From Halomonas sp. KG2 (GTDB lineage Bacteria; Pseudomonadota; Gammaproteobacteria; Pseudomonadales; Halomonadaceae): 64,000 bases of DNA. The notes below the pieces were generated by a model. That model worked only from the letters and a program-made list of their open reading frames with translations, had not been told where the DNA came from and did not search any database. Below, piece by piece: positions 39,702 through 50,208 of the stretch. The DNA is taken from the NCBI GenBank assembly GCA_030440445.1, contig CP098528.1, forward strand, positions 62,001 to 126,000, written 5' to 3'. Numbering within the stretch: position 1 is the first letter of the stretch; every line of letters begins with the position of its first letter. The position numbers and the translations under genes were made by a program.

Positions 39702-40753
39702 GCTTTGGGTTCCTTGGCTTTCTGTCGCGTTGAACCTTTAATAAAGTCCTTGGACGATAGGTTATTCATTGCGGCATGGTCGATCATACGTAGCACGCGT
39801 AATGCGCGTTGCTGCTGTTGGCTCCCGTACTCGCACTCCATCACCGGGACACCGTCGACACGAGCGGTGATCGTATTGGGAATATCCATGGGCAATACAT
39901 CGCCCTTTTTAAGCCCCATTACGTGGGCAATGCGGCTGGGTATTTGGGCAAATTCAGCGACTAACTCAACTTCTGACTGGCGAAGTTCGTTCGCCATGCG
40001 CCGTGACCATGTGCCATCGTGGTCATGGTTGCTGTCATTAATCGGGTTGGCGAGCAAATCCCTAAGCGGTTCAATCATGGCGTAGGGCATGCAAATCTGG
40101 AAGTTGCTCGACAGGTTGCCCACTTCAATATTGAACTTGGTGTTCACCACAATCTCGTTGGGCGAGTTGGTGATGTTGGCAAACTTGGATTGCACTTCGG
40201 AGCGTAAAAAAAACACTTCTAACGGATAAACAACCTTCCACGCCTCTTGGTAGGCATCAATGGCCAAGTTGAGCAGGCGTTGGATAATACGCTGCTCGGT
40301 ATTGGTGAATTCACGGCCATCCGATTTCGTCACGAAACGACCATCGCCACCAAACAGATTATCCACCACCATAAACACCAGGTTAGGTGGAAAGACCACC
40401 AGGGCCGATCCGCGCAGCGGCTTCATTGATACAAGGTTCAAGTTAGTGGGTACCGGAACATTGCGCGAAAAGTCGCTAAAGCTTTGGTAACGCACCGACT
40501 CAACGGTGATATCGGCACTGCGCCGTATCAAGTTGAATAGACCATTGCGGAAGTAGCGTGCAAAACGCTCATTAATAAAGTCTAACGCGTGCAATCGCTC
40601 ACGAATCACTCGATGCTGTGTCGCGGGATCGTAGGGGCGAACGCGCACTTCCTCTTGTGTGGACGATGACGGAGCAGCAGGCTCATCATCTCCACTGACA
40701 CCCTTTAGTAAGGCGTCAATTTCTTCCTGGGACAGTAGATCGTCCTGTGACAT
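39698..40753 (-). CDS. fliM: Flagellar motor switch protein FliM
   Basis: C-ring subunit that binds phosphorylated CheY. 351 residues. The N-terminal CheY-docking motif reads DLLSQEEIDALLKG, followed by the CheC-like middle domain and the SpoA C-terminal domain ending in ARVDGVPVMECEYG. The family length is about 330. It is downstream of fliL by 20 bases. Confidence 0.98.
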   Translation of the reverse strand: MSQDDLLSQEEIDALLKGVSGDDEPAAPSSSTQEEVRVRPYDPATQHRVIRERLHALDFINERFARYFRNGLFNLIRRSADITVESVRYQSFSDFSRNVPVPTNLNLVSMKPLRGSALVVFPPNLVFMVVDNLFGGDGRFVTKSDGREFTNTEQRIIQRLLNLAIDAYQEAWKVVYPLEVFFLRSEVQSKFANITNSPNEIVVNTKFNIEVGNLSSNFQICMPYAMIEPLRDLLANPINDSNHDHDGTWSRRMANELRQSEVELVAEFAQIPSRIAHVMGLKKGDVLPMDIPNTITARVDGVPVMECEYGSQQQQRALRVLRMIDHAAMNNLSSKDFIKGSTRQKAKEPKA

Positions 40754-40773
40754 GAACGGCTCCAGTTCCCGGG

Positions 40774-41250
40774 TTATTGCACAATGAATTCGGTAAACAG
40801 CACTTCCCGTAAGTCGAGGGGAGGCTGGTTTTCGGTAAGCGGGACGCTCAAGCGGTTGATGATTGCTTGGGCCAGCGCTTCTTTCCCCTCGGTGGAGGTT
40901 AATTCATTGGCCTGTTTGCCTGATAATAAAATAAGCAAGCGGCTACGCACCTGGGGCATGTGTTCTTCAATAATCGCCTTGCTTTGCTCGTCGCCAACCC
41001 GCAGCGTAATGCCGGTATAAAGCAAACGGGAGCCATAACGATCATCTGCCAGATTGACAGTAAATGGATCAATACGTGTGAAAACAGGCGCTACATGCTC
41101 AATTTTTTGCTGTGCTTCGTCGTTTTCAGCATTGCCGCCGCGCTGGTCCAGCACTAAATAAATAGCTGCCGCTGCACCCGCTGACGAAAGCAGTACCAAT
41201 ACAATCATTATCCAAAGCAGTTTTTTAGACCCGCCGCTTGCTTCTGCCAT
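40774..41250 (-). CDS. fliL: Flagellar basal-body associated protein FliL
   Basis: Single-pass protein around the stators, 158 residues. One N-terminal helix (LLWIMIVLVLLSSAGAAAAIYLVL) and a periplasmic stomatin-like domain (PFTVNLADDRYGSRLLYTGITLRV) typical of FliL. It is separated from fliK by a 168-base gap that holds a long hairpin, which makes this the longest gap in the fli run. Confidence 0.95.
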   Translation of the reverse strand: MAEASGGSKKLLWIMIVLVLLSSAGAAAAIYLVLDQRGGNAENDEAQQKIEHVAPVFTRIDPFTVNLADDRYGSRLLYTGITLRVGDEQSKAIIEEHMPQVRSRLLILLSGKQANELTSTEGKEALAQAIINRLSVPLTENQPPLDLREVLFTEFIVQ

Positions 41251-41269
41251 TTGCTGTTCCCATAAATTT

Positions 41270-41315
41270 CACCCGTAACACTAGTTAAGCATTATGCCTA
41301 ACGCTGTTACAGGTG
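41270..41315 (-). repeat. Large two-part hairpin in the fliK-fliL gap
   Basis: Outer stem CACCCGTAACA (41270-41280) with TGTTACAGGTG (41305-41315), one mismatch; inner stem GTTAAGCAT (41284-41292) with ATGCCTAAC (41294-41302), one mismatch. The whole is a near-continuous stem of about 20 bp with no T run. It lies about 20-65 bases before fliL. Could be an mRNA-processing or attenuation site that sets fliL-fliR expression apart from fliF-fliK. Confidence 0.65.
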
Positions 41316-41418
41316 ATGAAATGAACAAGCTCATTGGATGAGCCTATCTTTTGGTTTAGTTAAGTGATGTTGCGAGTATCAGTGTCGCCATACCCAACGC
41401 TAACTCTGGAATTAAGCA

Positions 41419-44400
41419 TTAAGCATAGAGATCTACACGGCCATCTGGACTGCCTTGGACATCCACCTCGGTAGGTGAAGGGGCACTATCGCTACCTAAC
41501 TCACCGCCTCGATTGCCAGCTGCTTTTCCTGGCGTTTGCTGGGCAAAAGCCTGCTCATTCGGGGTCTGCTGTTCGCCCACGGAGGTTTCGCCTAATGAAA
41601 TGCCCTGTTCAGCAAGTGCTTCACGTAGTTGAGGAATGGCTTGCTCAATGGCCTGACGAACAGGGGCGTGTGACGATAAAAAGTGTGCTTGTGTGCCCTG
41701 TTCGGTCACCTTAAGCGTGATCGATAATGGCCCTAGCTCAGCAGGGTGAAGCTGCATTTTAACTTGATGCTCACCGCCACGCTGAGCAAACTGAATTAAC
41801 TGCTGCCCTAACTGGGAAGGCCAAGCGGGGCTGGTAAGCGGCGTGTTTAAGGTCGCTGTCGCTGGGCTGTTAGGCATGGCTTGGTTTGGTGATGTCAGAG
41901 ATGCAGGTAACGCCTGTTCACTGCCTTTGCTCGCGCCACTGGTGACACTCGCCGCCTCTGCCTCAGCGAATAAGCTGGCCATCGCGTCAGCATTCACCGT
42001 CGGCGCTAGTGCAGTATTGAGCGGAGACAGCGCATGCATGCCTGGCTGCATACTCGTAAACGGTTGGGCAGGAATGGTTTCCAGCGATGCCGCAAGTGTC
42101 GGGGCGTTAACAGGCGTGGTCGCTGCTTCTGCTGGCAACGCCTTAACACTTGATGGGCGCGAGGCGTTGGTGGCGCCCACTGCTTGCTGTGCTGTGGCTG
42201 CCAGGGCACTGGTTAGCGAGGAGCCAACCGCTGACTGAGCCAGCTCACCCGTATTATTGGGTAGCGTTGTGGCTGAACTAGTGGCTGAGCTAGTGACAGG
42301 TAACGGCGGCATGACTGACGCAGCAGCGTTGGTTGACGCTTGTGTTGTTGCCTGTGATGTTTCTGCAACGACTCGTTCGCCTGCTTGGGCTACCTGCCCA
42401 TCTCGCGGAACAACGCTAGTGGGGGCATCTTGCAGCGTAGCGGCGGTGCCATTAGCAGTTAACGGCGGCATCTCGGATGCTGAGACAGCGCTGGGTACCG
42501 GTGAAAGACCAAGACCCTGCGGCGTTCCACTGTTTGTCGTGGAAGGCGCTGGCGGTGCAGTTGCTTGTGTTGTTGGCTGAGGCGCTGTTGCTGGTGTCGT
42601 TGTCCGTGGTGCTTCAACTGCGGCTCTTTCGCCCGTTTGGGCTATTTGCCCAGCGCTAGTGGGGGTGCCTTGCAACGTAGTGGCGGTGCCATTAGCAGTT
42701 ACCGACGGCATCACGGATGCTGAGCCAGCATTGGGCGTAGGTGGAAGCCCAAGACCCTGCGGTGTTCCACTGTTTGTCGTGGAAGGCGCTGGCAGTGCAG
42801 TTGCTTGTAGTGTTGGCTGCGGCACTGTCGCTGGTGTCGCTGGTGTCGTTGTCCGTGGTGCTTCAATTGCGGCTCTTTCGCCCGTTTGGGCTACCCGAAC
42901 AGCGCTAGTGGGGGCACCTTGCAGCGCAGCAGCGGTGCCATTAGTAGTTACCGGCGGCATGACGGATGCTGAGCCAGCATTGGGCGTAGATGGAAGACTA
43001 AGACCCTGTGGCGTTCCACTGTTTGTCGTGGAAGGCGCTGGCGGTGCAGTTGCTTGTATTGTTGGCTGCGGCACTGTCGCTGGTGTCGTTGTCCGTGGTG
43101 CTTCTGCGACGGCTCTTTTGCCCGTTAATGCTACCTGCCAATCACGCGGAGCAGCGCTAGCAGGGGTGTCTTTCAACGTAGTAGCGGTGCCATTAGCAGT
43201 TACCGGTGGCATCACGGGTGCTGAGCCAGCATTGGGCGTAGGTGAAAGACCAAGACCCTGCGGCGTTCCACTGTTTATCGTGGAAGGCGCTGGCGGTGCA
43301 GTTGTTTGTATTGTTGGCTGAGGCGCTGTTGCTGGTGTCGTTGTCCGTGGTGCTTCAGTTGCGGCTCTTTCGCCCGTTTGGGCTACCCGAACATCACGAG
43401 GAGCAGCGCTAGTGGGGGTGGCTTTCAACGTAGTAGCGGTGCCATTAGCAGTTACCGGCGGCATCACGGGTGCTGAGCCAGCATTGGGGGTCGGTGGAAG
43501 ACCAAGACTCTGCGGCGTTCCACTGTTTATCGTGGAAGGCGCTGGCGGTGCAGTTGCTTGTAGTGTTGGCTGTGGCACTGTTACTGGTGTCGTTGCCCGT
43601 GGTGCTTCAGCTGCGGCTCTTTCGCCCGTTTGGGCTACCTGAACATCACGTGGAGCAGCGTTAGCGGGAGTAACTTGCAATATAGCGACTTGGCCGTTAG
43701 CAGGCGGCACTGCAGATGAAACGGCGCTATTGGCAGCCGCTGCAGTAGATGTTTGTGGCGTCGCAGGCTGGTTGGCGGTTAGTGCTTGAGTGTGAACTTG
43801 GCCTTGCAACCGTGCTAGTTGAGTAGGCTCCGTGGCTAACGCGTGATCAGACAGCGCCGCGGGTATCGCGAGGGGCGTGCGATCAAGGAAAGAAGTGGCG
43901 GTAGTTAACGTGTTGGCAGGCGCACGTTGGTTGGGTGACGTTTGGGTCGTCGCCTTACTTAAGCTTGCTGCTGAGGGCGTCGCAGGGTTAGCAGACTGTG
44001 CACTGGAGCCCGCAGGATTTGCGGTTGACGGCGTAGAATATGACGCGATGAGGGCTAAGCGCGATGCGACTTCTGCGATAGTCATCTGCGTGGTTGTCTC
44101 GATCGTCTCAGTGCCTTCGCTAGCAGGCGACGAAGAAGCCTGTTCTGGTGCCCGGGCTTGTTCTCGCGCTGCTGATGCCGTTTCTAGCGTTTGAGCAAGC
44201 GCAACGCTATCAGTACCAGAAGAGAAGATGTCGGTAGCCTGCCCCTGAGTGCTTACAGTGGCCACTATGCTCGACAGTGTTTCCTCATCCAGCTCACTAT
44301 CAAGTGATGCTAATTGTTCAACGATATCGCTCAGTGAAACTTTGGGGGCGTTTTCTGCCTGGGCGCTAGTGAGGGGGCGGGCCTGCTGGCTTGCAGCCTG

Positions 44401-44517
44401 CGTAAACGCCTGAAGGAACATGCCTTGCGCCGCACGCGGAGAGCCGGGGGCTGCAGAGGAGCTTGATGACGAGTTAGCTCCCTGGCCCTGCATTGTTAGC
44501 AATAGCTCAATAGTCAT
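41419..44517 (-). CDS. fliK: Flagellar hook-length control protein FliK (very long, repeat-containing)
   Basis: Secreted ruler that measures hook length and switches FlhB specificity. The C-terminal switch domain is clear (WPSQLGQQLIQFAQRGGEHQVKMQLHPAELGPLSITLKV, then LREALAEQGISLGETSV). The product is 1032 residues against about 400 for Salmonella FliK. The extra length is in the ruler part, where about 84-residue units rich in Pro, Thr and Ala are repeated five times plus a partial sixth (residues about 285-740). The first 100 residues are ordinary. ATG lies 23 bases after fliJ. The open frames on the opposite strand follow from the repeat being a multiple of three and should not be read as genes. 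Confidence 0.95.
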   Translation of the reverse strand: MTIELLLTMQGQGANSSSSSSAAPGSPRAAQGMFLQAFTQAASQQARPLTSAQAENAPKVSLSDIVEQLASLDSELDEETLSSIVATVSTQGQATDIFSSGTDSVALAQTLETASAAREQARAPEQASSSPASEGTETIETTTQMTIAEVASRLALIASYSTPSTANPAGSSAQSANPATPSAASLSKATTQTSPNQRAPANTLTTATSFLDRTPLAIPAALSDHALATEPTQLARLQGQVHTQALTANQPATPQTSTAAAANSAVSSAVPPANGQVAILQVTPANAAPRDVQVAQTGERAAAEAPRATTPVTVPQPTLQATAPPAPSTINSGTPQSLGLPPTPNAGSAPVMPPVTANGTATTLKATPTSAAPRDVRVAQTGERAATEAPRTTTPATAPQPTIQTTAPPAPSTINSGTPQGLGLSPTPNAGSAPVMPPVTANGTATTLKDTPASAAPRDWQVALTGKRAVAEAPRTTTPATVPQPTIQATAPPAPSTTNSGTPQGLSLPSTPNAGSASVMPPVTTNGTAAALQGAPTSAVRVAQTGERAAIEAPRTTTPATPATVPQPTLQATALPAPSTTNSGTPQGLGLPPTPNAGSASVMPSVTANGTATTLQGTPTSAGQIAQTGERAAVEAPRTTTPATAPQPTTQATAPPAPSTTNSGTPQGLGLSPVPSAVSASEMPPLTANGTAATLQDAPTSVVPRDGQVAQAGERVVAETSQATTQASTNAAASVMPPLPVTSSATSSATTLPNNTGELAQSAVGSSLTSALAATAQQAVGATNASRPSSVKALPAEAATTPVNAPTLAASLETIPAQPFTSMQPGMHALSPLNTALAPTVNADAMASLFAEAEAASVTSGASKGSEQALPASLTSPNQAMPNSPATATLNTPLTSPAWPSQLGQQLIQFAQRGGEHQVKMQLHPAELGPLSITLKVTEQGTQAHFLSSHAPVRQAIEQAIPQLREALAEQGISLGETSVGEQQTPNEQAFAQQTPGKAAGNRGGELGSDSAPSPTEVDVQGSPDGRVDLYA
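42300..43660 (-). repeat. Tandem ~250-bp repeats within fliK
   Basis: Five units of about 246-252 bp (about 82-84 codons) plus a degenerate sixth, all in the fliK frame. Each begins near APRDvQVAQTGERAA and contains EAPRTTTPAT, APPAPSTxNSGTPQGLGL, TPNAGSA and PPVTANGTA. The units are highly similar at DNA level; for example CCGTTTGGGCTACC and GTTCCACTGTTT recur at each step. Units four and five have small in-frame differences (loss of PRD, gain of TPA). The copy number should be confirmed, since near-identical repeats are prone to assembly collapse. Confidence 0.92.
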
Positions 44518-44540
44518 AAATACAGCTCCTCGGCGCGGCG

Positions 44541-44993
44541 CTAATGCGCCTTATCATTCGTCTGGCGGGCTAAACGGTTAGTCACAAAGTCATCGCTCGA
44601 TTTTTGCTCATGACGTTCTTGGCGGCGATGCTCTTCGGATAAGCGTCGTGATGTCAGCGTATCGTAGGAGGAGAGCTTGCGCTGTTCCTGCTGCCAATGC
44701 TGTTGGCTTTGCTGTACACGTTTTTGCTGGGCTACAAGCGCTTGCCGTGCCCGGCTGAGGGCGGCATCCAGCGACGCCAGGAATTGCTGATAGTTGTACA
44801 TGGTGGCAGGGTCGATGCCGTCGCGCATCGCCGTCTGTAAACGCTCGGCATACTCCACGCGATAGCGGTTAAGCGATTGAAGCTGCGCTTCTGTTTGTTG
44901 CTGCGTTTGTCGTTCTTCTGCCAATAATTTCCCGGCTTTATCCCGTGCATCACGGGCTAAGCCTGTCAGCATGTCGAGCTGTGAATGACTCAT
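44541..44993 (-). CDS. fliJ: Flagellar export protein FliJ
   Basis: Coiled-coil stalk of the FliI ATPase complex, 150 residues. It is almost wholly helical and charged (LLAEERQTQQQTEAQLQSLNRYRVEYAERLQ), in agreement with FliJ, and begins two bases after fliI. Confidence 0.93.
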   Translation of the reverse strand: MSHSQLDMLTGLARDARDKAGKLLAEERQTQQQTEAQLQSLNRYRVEYAERLQTAMRDGIDPATMYNYQQFLASLDAALSRARQALVAQQKRVQQSQQHWQQEQRKLSSYDTLTSRRLSEEHRRQERHEQKSSDDFVTNRLARQTNDKAH

Positions 44994-44995
44994 CG

Positions 44996-46384
44996 CTAAC
45001 CTCCCACTACCGCGTGCAGTGCTTGGCGTGATGCTTCAAGCGTTGCACACTCATCAATGTTTTGCTGAAGAAACCGTTCCAATGACGGGAAGCGGTTCAC
45101 CGCCTCGTCCAGTCTTGGATCGTGCCCTGGGCTATACGCCCCTACGCTGATCAAGTCACGATTGCGCTGATAGCGTGAAAAGAGTTGTTTAAAGGTGCGG
45201 GCTTCTTGAAGCTGTTCAGGAGAGCTAATGGCGGTCATCGCACGACTGATCGAGGCTTCAATATCAATCGCTGGATAGTGGCCCGCTTCGGCTAGCGTGC
45301 GAGAGAGCACGATATGGCCATCAAGAATTGCCCTGGCTGAGTCGGCAATAGGATCCTGTTGATCATCGCCTTCAGTCAGCACCGTATAAAAAGCGGTGAT
45401 TGAACCGCCGCCGCGCTCAGCGTTTCCAGCGCGCTCGACAAGCCCGGGTAGCTTAGCGAACACCGAAGGTGGGTATCCCTTGGTGGCGGGCGGCTCGCCA
45501 ATCGCGAGCGCAATCTCACGCTGTGCCATGGCGTAGCGGGTCAGCGAATCCATAATCAGCAGAACGTTTCGCCCCGCATCGCGAAACCCTTCGGCCAGCC
45601 GCGTTGCGTAAGCGGCCCCTTGTAGGCGCTGGAGTGGTGACGTATCCGCGGGCGCTGCCACGACCACCGCACGCCTGCGACCCTCAGGCCCCAGGATATT
45701 GTCGATGAAGTCCTGTACTTCACGGCCCCGCTCGCCGATAAGTCCCACTACGATGACATCCGCCTGGGTATAGCGCGCCATCATGCCTAGCAGCACGGAT
45801 TTACCTACCCCTGAGCCAGCAAAAAGCCCCATACGCTGCCCACGGCCAACGCTCAGTAATGCGTTGATGGCGCGGATGCCAACGTCAATCTGGGCATCAA
45901 TAGGCGCTCGGGAAAGCGGGTTAAGCGGCGTCGCATTAAGGGTTGCGCGAGGCGTATCCTCAAAGCTTTCACGGTCATCTAGCGGGTTGCCATTGCCATC
46001 GAGCACTCGCCCCAGCAGGTCATCGCCAATCGGAAAACGTCGGGCGCTGTGGCCACTGCCATCACTAAGCGGAGAGACTCTGGCGCCTGGCATAAGGCCA
46101 GAAACTTCTTCTAGCGGCATAAGAAATAGCTTGTCACCAGAAAAACCAACGACTTCTGCTTCTGCATGTTTGTCGCTATCGTTCAACCGCCCATCTGCAC
46201 CAGGTAATTCAATGCGGCAAGCACTCCCCACCGCCACACGTAACCCCACGACCTCAATGACCATGCCCGTGGCCCGTATCACACGGCCACTGGTGCGGTA
46301 GTGAGGCAGCTGGCTGACGCGCTGCGTTGTACGGTGCAGTGCTTTGCGCCAGCGGTAGAGGTGAGGGCAAGTTGCCTCGCTCAT
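44996..46384 (-). CDS. fliI: Flagellum-specific ATPase FliI
   Basis: Hexameric ATPase of the flagellar type III export apparatus, 462 residues. Walker A AGSGVGKS at 189-196 and the family signatures [17 protein letters not shown] and [16 protein letters not shown] are present, with the beta-barrel domain at the N-terminus. The frame is open about 82 codons further upstream, inside fliH, but the ATG at 46384 with an AGGT site and standard N-terminus is the credible start. Forty bases after fliH. Confidence 0.97.
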   Translation of the reverse strand: MSEATCPHLYRWRKALHRTTQRVSQLPHYRTSGRVIRATGMVIEVVGLRVAVGSACRIELPGADGRLNDSDKHAEAEVVGFSGDKLFLMPLEEVSGLMPGARVSPLSDGSGHSARRFPIGDDLLGRVLDGNGNPLDDRESFEDTPRATLNATPLNPLSRAPIDAQIDVGIRAINALLSVGRGQRMGLFAGSGVGKSVLLGMMARYTQADVIVVGLIGERGREVQDFIDNILGPEGRRRAVVVAAPADTSPLQRLQGAAYATRLAEGFRDAGRNVLLIMDSLTRYAMAQREIALAIGEPPATKGYPPSVFAKLPGLVERAGNAERGGGSITAFYTVLTEGDDQQDPIADSARAILDGHIVLSRTLAEAGHYPAIDIEASISRAMTAISSPEQLQEARTFKQLFSRYQRNRDLISVGAYSPGHDPRLDEAVNRFPSLERFLQQNIDECATLEASRQALHAVVGG

Positions 46385-46424
46385 TGCATTACCTGTTTCA
46401 TCAACGTGTGCATTTACCTTTGTA

Positions 46425-47201
46425 TTAACGAGTAGAAGAGGGGGAATCACTGTTGTGATGGCGTTTACGTAACTGGGCAACAACTGACTGCCAGCGGCTT
46501 TCAAACGTAGCGTCCAGCTCTCCTTGGGCACTGGTGATCCGACACCCGCCACGTGCGAGCTGATCATCTGGCTGAAGCGACCAACTGGCTGCTTGTAGCT
46601 CGCTACCGAGATGCTCTTTAACCAGCGCATGATCTTGCGGATTAAGCCAAAGACGTTGCTGGCCTACGAGCGGTGGCTCGGTATGGAGCAGTTCACGAAC
46701 GATCTCAAGAATTTGTTCAGGGCTCTCTTGCAGCGCGTCTGCGGCTAACTGCTTGCCGGTTGCCAGCGCGAGTTCGGCGAGGTCGTGTGCCACCGTTTCA
46801 TCAATACGCTCTAGCGCATCAGCAAACTGTTTTGCCAGTGAGTGTAGGGGCGCCACGGTTTTGCGTATGTGTTGCTCTAGCTCTGTCTCTGCCTGGGCGC
46901 GCCCTTCGCTAAGGCCTTGTTCAAGACCTTCTTGATGGCCTCGGGCTAAGCCATCCTGATAACCCGCTTCCTCGGCTTCCTGGCGAAAGCGTTCGTAAAG
47001 CGCCTGGCGTTCCTGCTCTTCACGTTGGCGTGCCTGCTCGGCTGCTTTCTTGGCAGCCTCTACTTTGCGTTGCTGGGCGGAAGGCGTTGGTATGCCGCCC
47101 GGTGGTGAGCCTGTCTTCGGTTCAGCCAATTCATCCATCTGCCAGCGCCGCCAACTACCGTGACGGTCAAATTCCGGCGTTTTGGCGTTAGACATACTCA
47201 T
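46425..47201 (-). CDS. fliH: Flagellar assembly protein FliH
   Basis: Regulator of FliI that links the ATPase to the C-ring. 258 residues: a disordered N-terminus ([21 protein letters not shown]), a long charged helix with GxxxG-like repeats ([22 protein letters not shown], about residues 75-105) and the C-terminal FliI-binding domain. The Gly-repeat helix is typical of FliH. Start overlaps the end of fliG by 14 bases; the second in-frame ATG at 47195 is also possible. Confidence 0.95.
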   Translation of the reverse strand: MSMSNAKTPEFDRHGSWRRWQMDELAEPKTGSPPGGIPTPSAQQRKVEAAKKAAEQARQREEQERQALYERFRQEAEEAGYQDGLARGHQEGLEQGLSEGRAQAETELEQHIRKTVAPLHSLAKQFADALERIDETVAHDLAELALATGKQLAADALQESPEQILEIVRELLHTEPPLVGQQRLWLNPQDHALVKEHLGSELQAASWSLQPDDQLARGGCRITSAQGELDATFESRWQSVVAQLRKRHHNSDSPSSTR

Positions 47202-48195
47202 CGTCCCCGCCTGCTAAGACGATCTCACCGGAATCCGCCAATCGGCGTACCACCTGCAAAATAGCTTTCTGCTCGGTCTCTACCTGTGAAACGCGAATAG
47301 GACCTCGGGCTTCCATATCTTCGCGAACAAGATCCGCTGCCCGCTGCGACATGTTGCGCAGGAACTTGTCGACCAAGGCTTCTTGGGCGCCCTTGAGGGC
47401 CACCACCAGAGAGTTGGTTTCGACTTCTTGGAGCACCATCTGAATGGCACGGTTGTCCAGGTCGAGTAGGTTCTCGAACAGGAACATTTCGTCGATAATT
47501 TTTTGCGCCAAATCTTCGCTGTGTGAGCGCACGGTTTCGATGGCGACTTCTTCTTGAGACGAATTCATCAAGTTGAGAATTTCGGCTGCCGTTCTTACGC
47601 CACCCATCTTGCTGCGCTTGAGGTTTTGGCCATCCAGCATGCTGGTCAGTACTTCTGTTAGCTCTTGCAGCGCGGCTGGCTGAACGCCGCTGAAGGTTGC
47701 GATACGCAATACCACATCGTTACGCAGCTTCTCTTCAAACAGCTCAAGAATATCGGCCGCTTGGTGCCGGTCCAGGTGAACCAGAATAGTGGCGATAATC
47801 TGCGGATGTTCGTCACGAATCAGCTCAGACACCATGGAGGCTTCCATGAGATTTAGCGCATCAATGCCTGAGTTGCCGCCCGTGGTCTCGAGAATATCTT
47901 CGATAAGGCTGGTGGCACGTTCACTCCCCAGCGCTTTGGTGAGTACCGAGCGAATATGCTCACTAGAGTTGAGGTTTAGCGCCACAAACTCTTCGCTTTC
48001 TTTATGGAAGGCTTCCAGCACTGCTTTCATGTCTTCGTGTGAGACTTGATGCAAGCGGGCCATTTCCAGACTGATGTCTTGTACTTCGCTAGCGCTGAGG
48101 TACTTGAAGACCTCCGCCGCGCTATCTTCGTCCAGCGCAAGCAAGAGAATGGCGCTTTTGCGTGCACCGGTCATCTCGGCAATCGGGCTACTCAT
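47188..48195 (-). CDS. fliG: Flagellar motor switch protein FliG
   Basis: Rotor subunit that interacts with MotA and couples to CheY via FliM. 335 residues, the usual length. Contains the N-terminal FliF-binding part ([28 protein letters not shown]), the EHPQ motif in [15 protein letters not shown] and the C-terminal torque helix with [20 protein letters not shown]. Eight-base overlap with fliF. Confidence 0.98.
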   Translation of the reverse strand: MSSPIAEMTGARKSAILLLALDEDSAAEVFKYLSASEVQDISLEMARLHQVSHEDMKAVLEAFHKESEEFVALNLNSSEHIRSVLTKALGSERATSLIEDILETTGGNSGIDALNLMEASMVSELIRDEHPQIIATILVHLDRHQAADILELFEEKLRNDVVLRIATFSGVQPAALQELTEVLTSMLDGQNLKRSKMGGVRTAAEILNLMNSSQEEVAIETVRSHSEDLAQKIIDEMFLFENLLDLDNRAIQMVLQEVETNSLVVALKGAQEALVDKFLRNMSQRAADLVREDMEARGPIRVSQVETEQKAILQVVRRLADSGEIVLAGGDDEYV

Positions 48196-49951
48196 GAGTG
48201 TTCATCCAGCTGCGGATAATCATTGCGACCATACGGGGATCTTCCTGGGCCATTTCACGCAGGTCGTTAAGATTGTGTTCGTACAGCGAGGTTTTGCGCC
48301 GCCGTTTGGGCTTGTTGCTGTAGGTATCCTCGTTCTCACCAGACGCAGATGCCTCGTTCTCTTGCTCATCTTCTTCGCTTTCGCCTCCAACGCTGGCGCT
48401 AAACGTACTGCCAGGCATGGCGGCAGCCATCACCGGTGGCTGGGTATAGCGCTTGATCAGTGGCCGTAGAATCAGCAAATAGAGCAATAGCGTTGCCAGG
48501 GCGACAAGCAGATAGCGGCCCAAGGTTGAGGCAATCGACAGGGTCTCTGGCTGTTGCCACCAAGCGACGTCAGACGCGCTGTCATCGACACTGACGAACG
48601 GCGTGTTGACGACTTCCACCTGATCGCCACGCGCTTGCGAAAAGCCCATAGCCTGTTGAACCAAGCGCTCCAGCTGAGCAACCTCTTCTGGGCTTAGCGC
48701 AACTTGCTCTGCTTCGCCCTCGTCATTAATAACCTGACGGAAGTTCACGACAACCGCTGCCGATAGGCGCTCTACCTGGCCAAGGCGGTGCTGAATGTGT
48801 TCAATGCTGCGGTCAACTTCATAGTTCACCACGTCATCTTGACGCAGGTTCTGTAAGGCGTTTTCAGGTACTTCGGCATCCTCTTCATCAGCGTCGGGCT
48901 GATTGATTGGTGATGGCGCTACACCAGGAGGGGTGTTGCTTAATGCCCCTGGAATACCTGTCGCCAGAGGATCCTCGCCATCGTACGACAGGCTGAGCTG
49001 ACGGCTGCGAACCGCGGACTCATTGGGGGCTTGGTTGGGGGCGTAGCGCTCTGAAGTCTGCTCGCGGCGAGAAAAATCGATCTGTGCCGCTACCTGGGCG
49101 CGTACGTTGTCATTGCCAAGAATGGGAGACAGGATATTTTCAATACGACGCTGATAGGAGCGTTCGACTTCTGCGATGTAAGCCAGCTGAGAGCCATCCA
49201 GGTCGTTTCCTTGTGACGCTGTAGACGAAAGCAGGCGACCATTTTGATCCACAATGGTGACATCTTCCGGTGCCAGTTCAGGGACACTGCTGGATACCAT
49301 ATGGACGATAGCGCTGACTTGCCCCTCGCCCAGAACACGCCCAGGCAACATCGTCAGTACAACGGAGGCTTTAGCTGGCTCACGATCGCGGATAAAGACC
49401 GACGGCTTGGCCATCGAAAGATGAACGCGAACCTTATCGACGGGACCCAGTGATTCAATGGAGCGAGACAGCTCGCCTTCGAGGCCACGTTGAAAGTTAA
49501 CTTGTTCAGCAAACTGGCTGATACCAAAGGCTTGATTCTCCATCAGCTCAAAGCCCAGATTACCGCCACGGGGCAGCCCTTGCTCAGCAAGTTGTAACCT
49601 TAGCGTGTGCACCTGATCGCTGGGTATTAACAGCGCTTGACCGCCCTCGCTGAACTGATAGGGAACGCCGCGGCTGTCCAGCTCCGCAATGATACGTCCA
49701 CCATCGGCTTCATTCAGGTTGCTATACAGAACCCGATATTCAGGGCTACTGGCCCACATGAAAAGGGCAGCAATAATCGCAATAGAAGCTGCAGCAGCGA
49801 CCAACAGCACAACCAACGGGTTGCCACGCAGCTGTTTTAACGTGCGCTGAGCCGTCGTGGGGCTTTTGGTGTCATTGTCTGCCGTTCCGCTGCGGGGTGC
49901 GTGTTGTGTCGTACTATTCTGACGGCCTGCCGTAGCACCAGTTTCGCTCAT
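48188..49951 (-). CDS. fliF: Flagellar MS-ring protein FliF
   Basis: Forms the MS ring. 587 residues, with TM1 at about 45-65 ([21 protein letters not shown]), the periplasmic ring-building domains, and TM2 near residue 490 ([20 protein letters not shown]). The C-terminal cytoplasmic tail ([23 protein letters not shown]) is the FliG-binding helix. ATG at 49951 has a GGGGG element upstream; the TTG at 49975 is less likely. Head of the long fliFGHIJKLMNOPQR operon; divergent from fliE. Confidence 0.97.
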   Translation of the reverse strand: MSETGATAGRQNSTTQHAPRSGTADNDTKSPTTAQRTLKQLRGNPLVVLLVAAAASIAIIAALFMWASSPEYRVLYSNLNEADGGRIIAELDSRGVPYQFSEGGQALLIPSDQVHTLRLQLAEQGLPRGGNLGFELMENQAFGISQFAEQVNFQRGLEGELSRSIESLGPVDKVRVHLSMAKPSVFIRDREPAKASVVLTMLPGRVLGEGQVSAIVHMVSSSVPELAPEDVTIVDQNGRLLSSTASQGNDLDGSQLAYIAEVERSYQRRIENILSPILGNDNVRAQVAAQIDFSRREQTSERYAPNQAPNESAVRSRQLSLSYDGEDPLATGIPGALSNTPPGVAPSPINQPDADEEDAEVPENALQNLRQDDVVNYEVDRSIEHIQHRLGQVERLSAAVVVNFRQVINDEGEAEQVALSPEEVAQLERLVQQAMGFSQARGDQVEVVNTPFVSVDDSASDVAWWQQPETLSIASTLGRYLLVALATLLLYLLILRPLIKRYTQPPVMAAAMPGSTFSASVGGESEEDEQENEASASGENEDTYSNKPKRRRKTSLYEHNLNDLREMAQEDPRMVAMIIRSWMNTHE

Positions 49952-50208
49952 GCGTGCCCCCACGAGGACAGGCAAAACTGATGACGGCTCAGGCGCATCA
50001 CCAAAGAAGGCATAGGCTAATATCCGTCAATCGCGGTTATCCGCTAAAAAGATGAAGCGGAATTGTGATGGACGCCATTATCCTGTGGCAGGTCGAGCAT
50101 AAATGAACGAACAGGTTGTCTTTTAAGGCGTATTTGTACGTATGAGTGTTCTGCTACCAGTGATAGGCTTTTGGTATTACTTCACCTTCCTCCGGATGAG
50201 GCGTGCTT
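49952..50208. other. fliF-fliE divergent promoter gap
   Basis: About 257 bases without a gene, between the divergent fliF operon and fliE. It must hold the class 2 promoters for both directions; I could not recognise a clear FlhDC box or sigma-28 element in it. Confidence 0.6.

Noticed and set aside
41270..41315. Hairpin between fliK and fliL as a Rho-independent terminator
   Set aside because: No T run follows in either direction and essential fli genes lie downstream, so full termination is unlikely.
42659..43642. Long open frames on the plus strand opposite fliK (for example 42659-43321)
   Set aside because: They follow from the tandem repeat having a length divisible by three and a base composition without stops; they have no ribosome site and resemble no protein.
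46385..46630. N-terminal extension of FliI inside fliH
   Set aside because: It would overlap fliH by 200 bases in another frame; the normal FliI N-terminus begins at 46384 with its own ribosome site.
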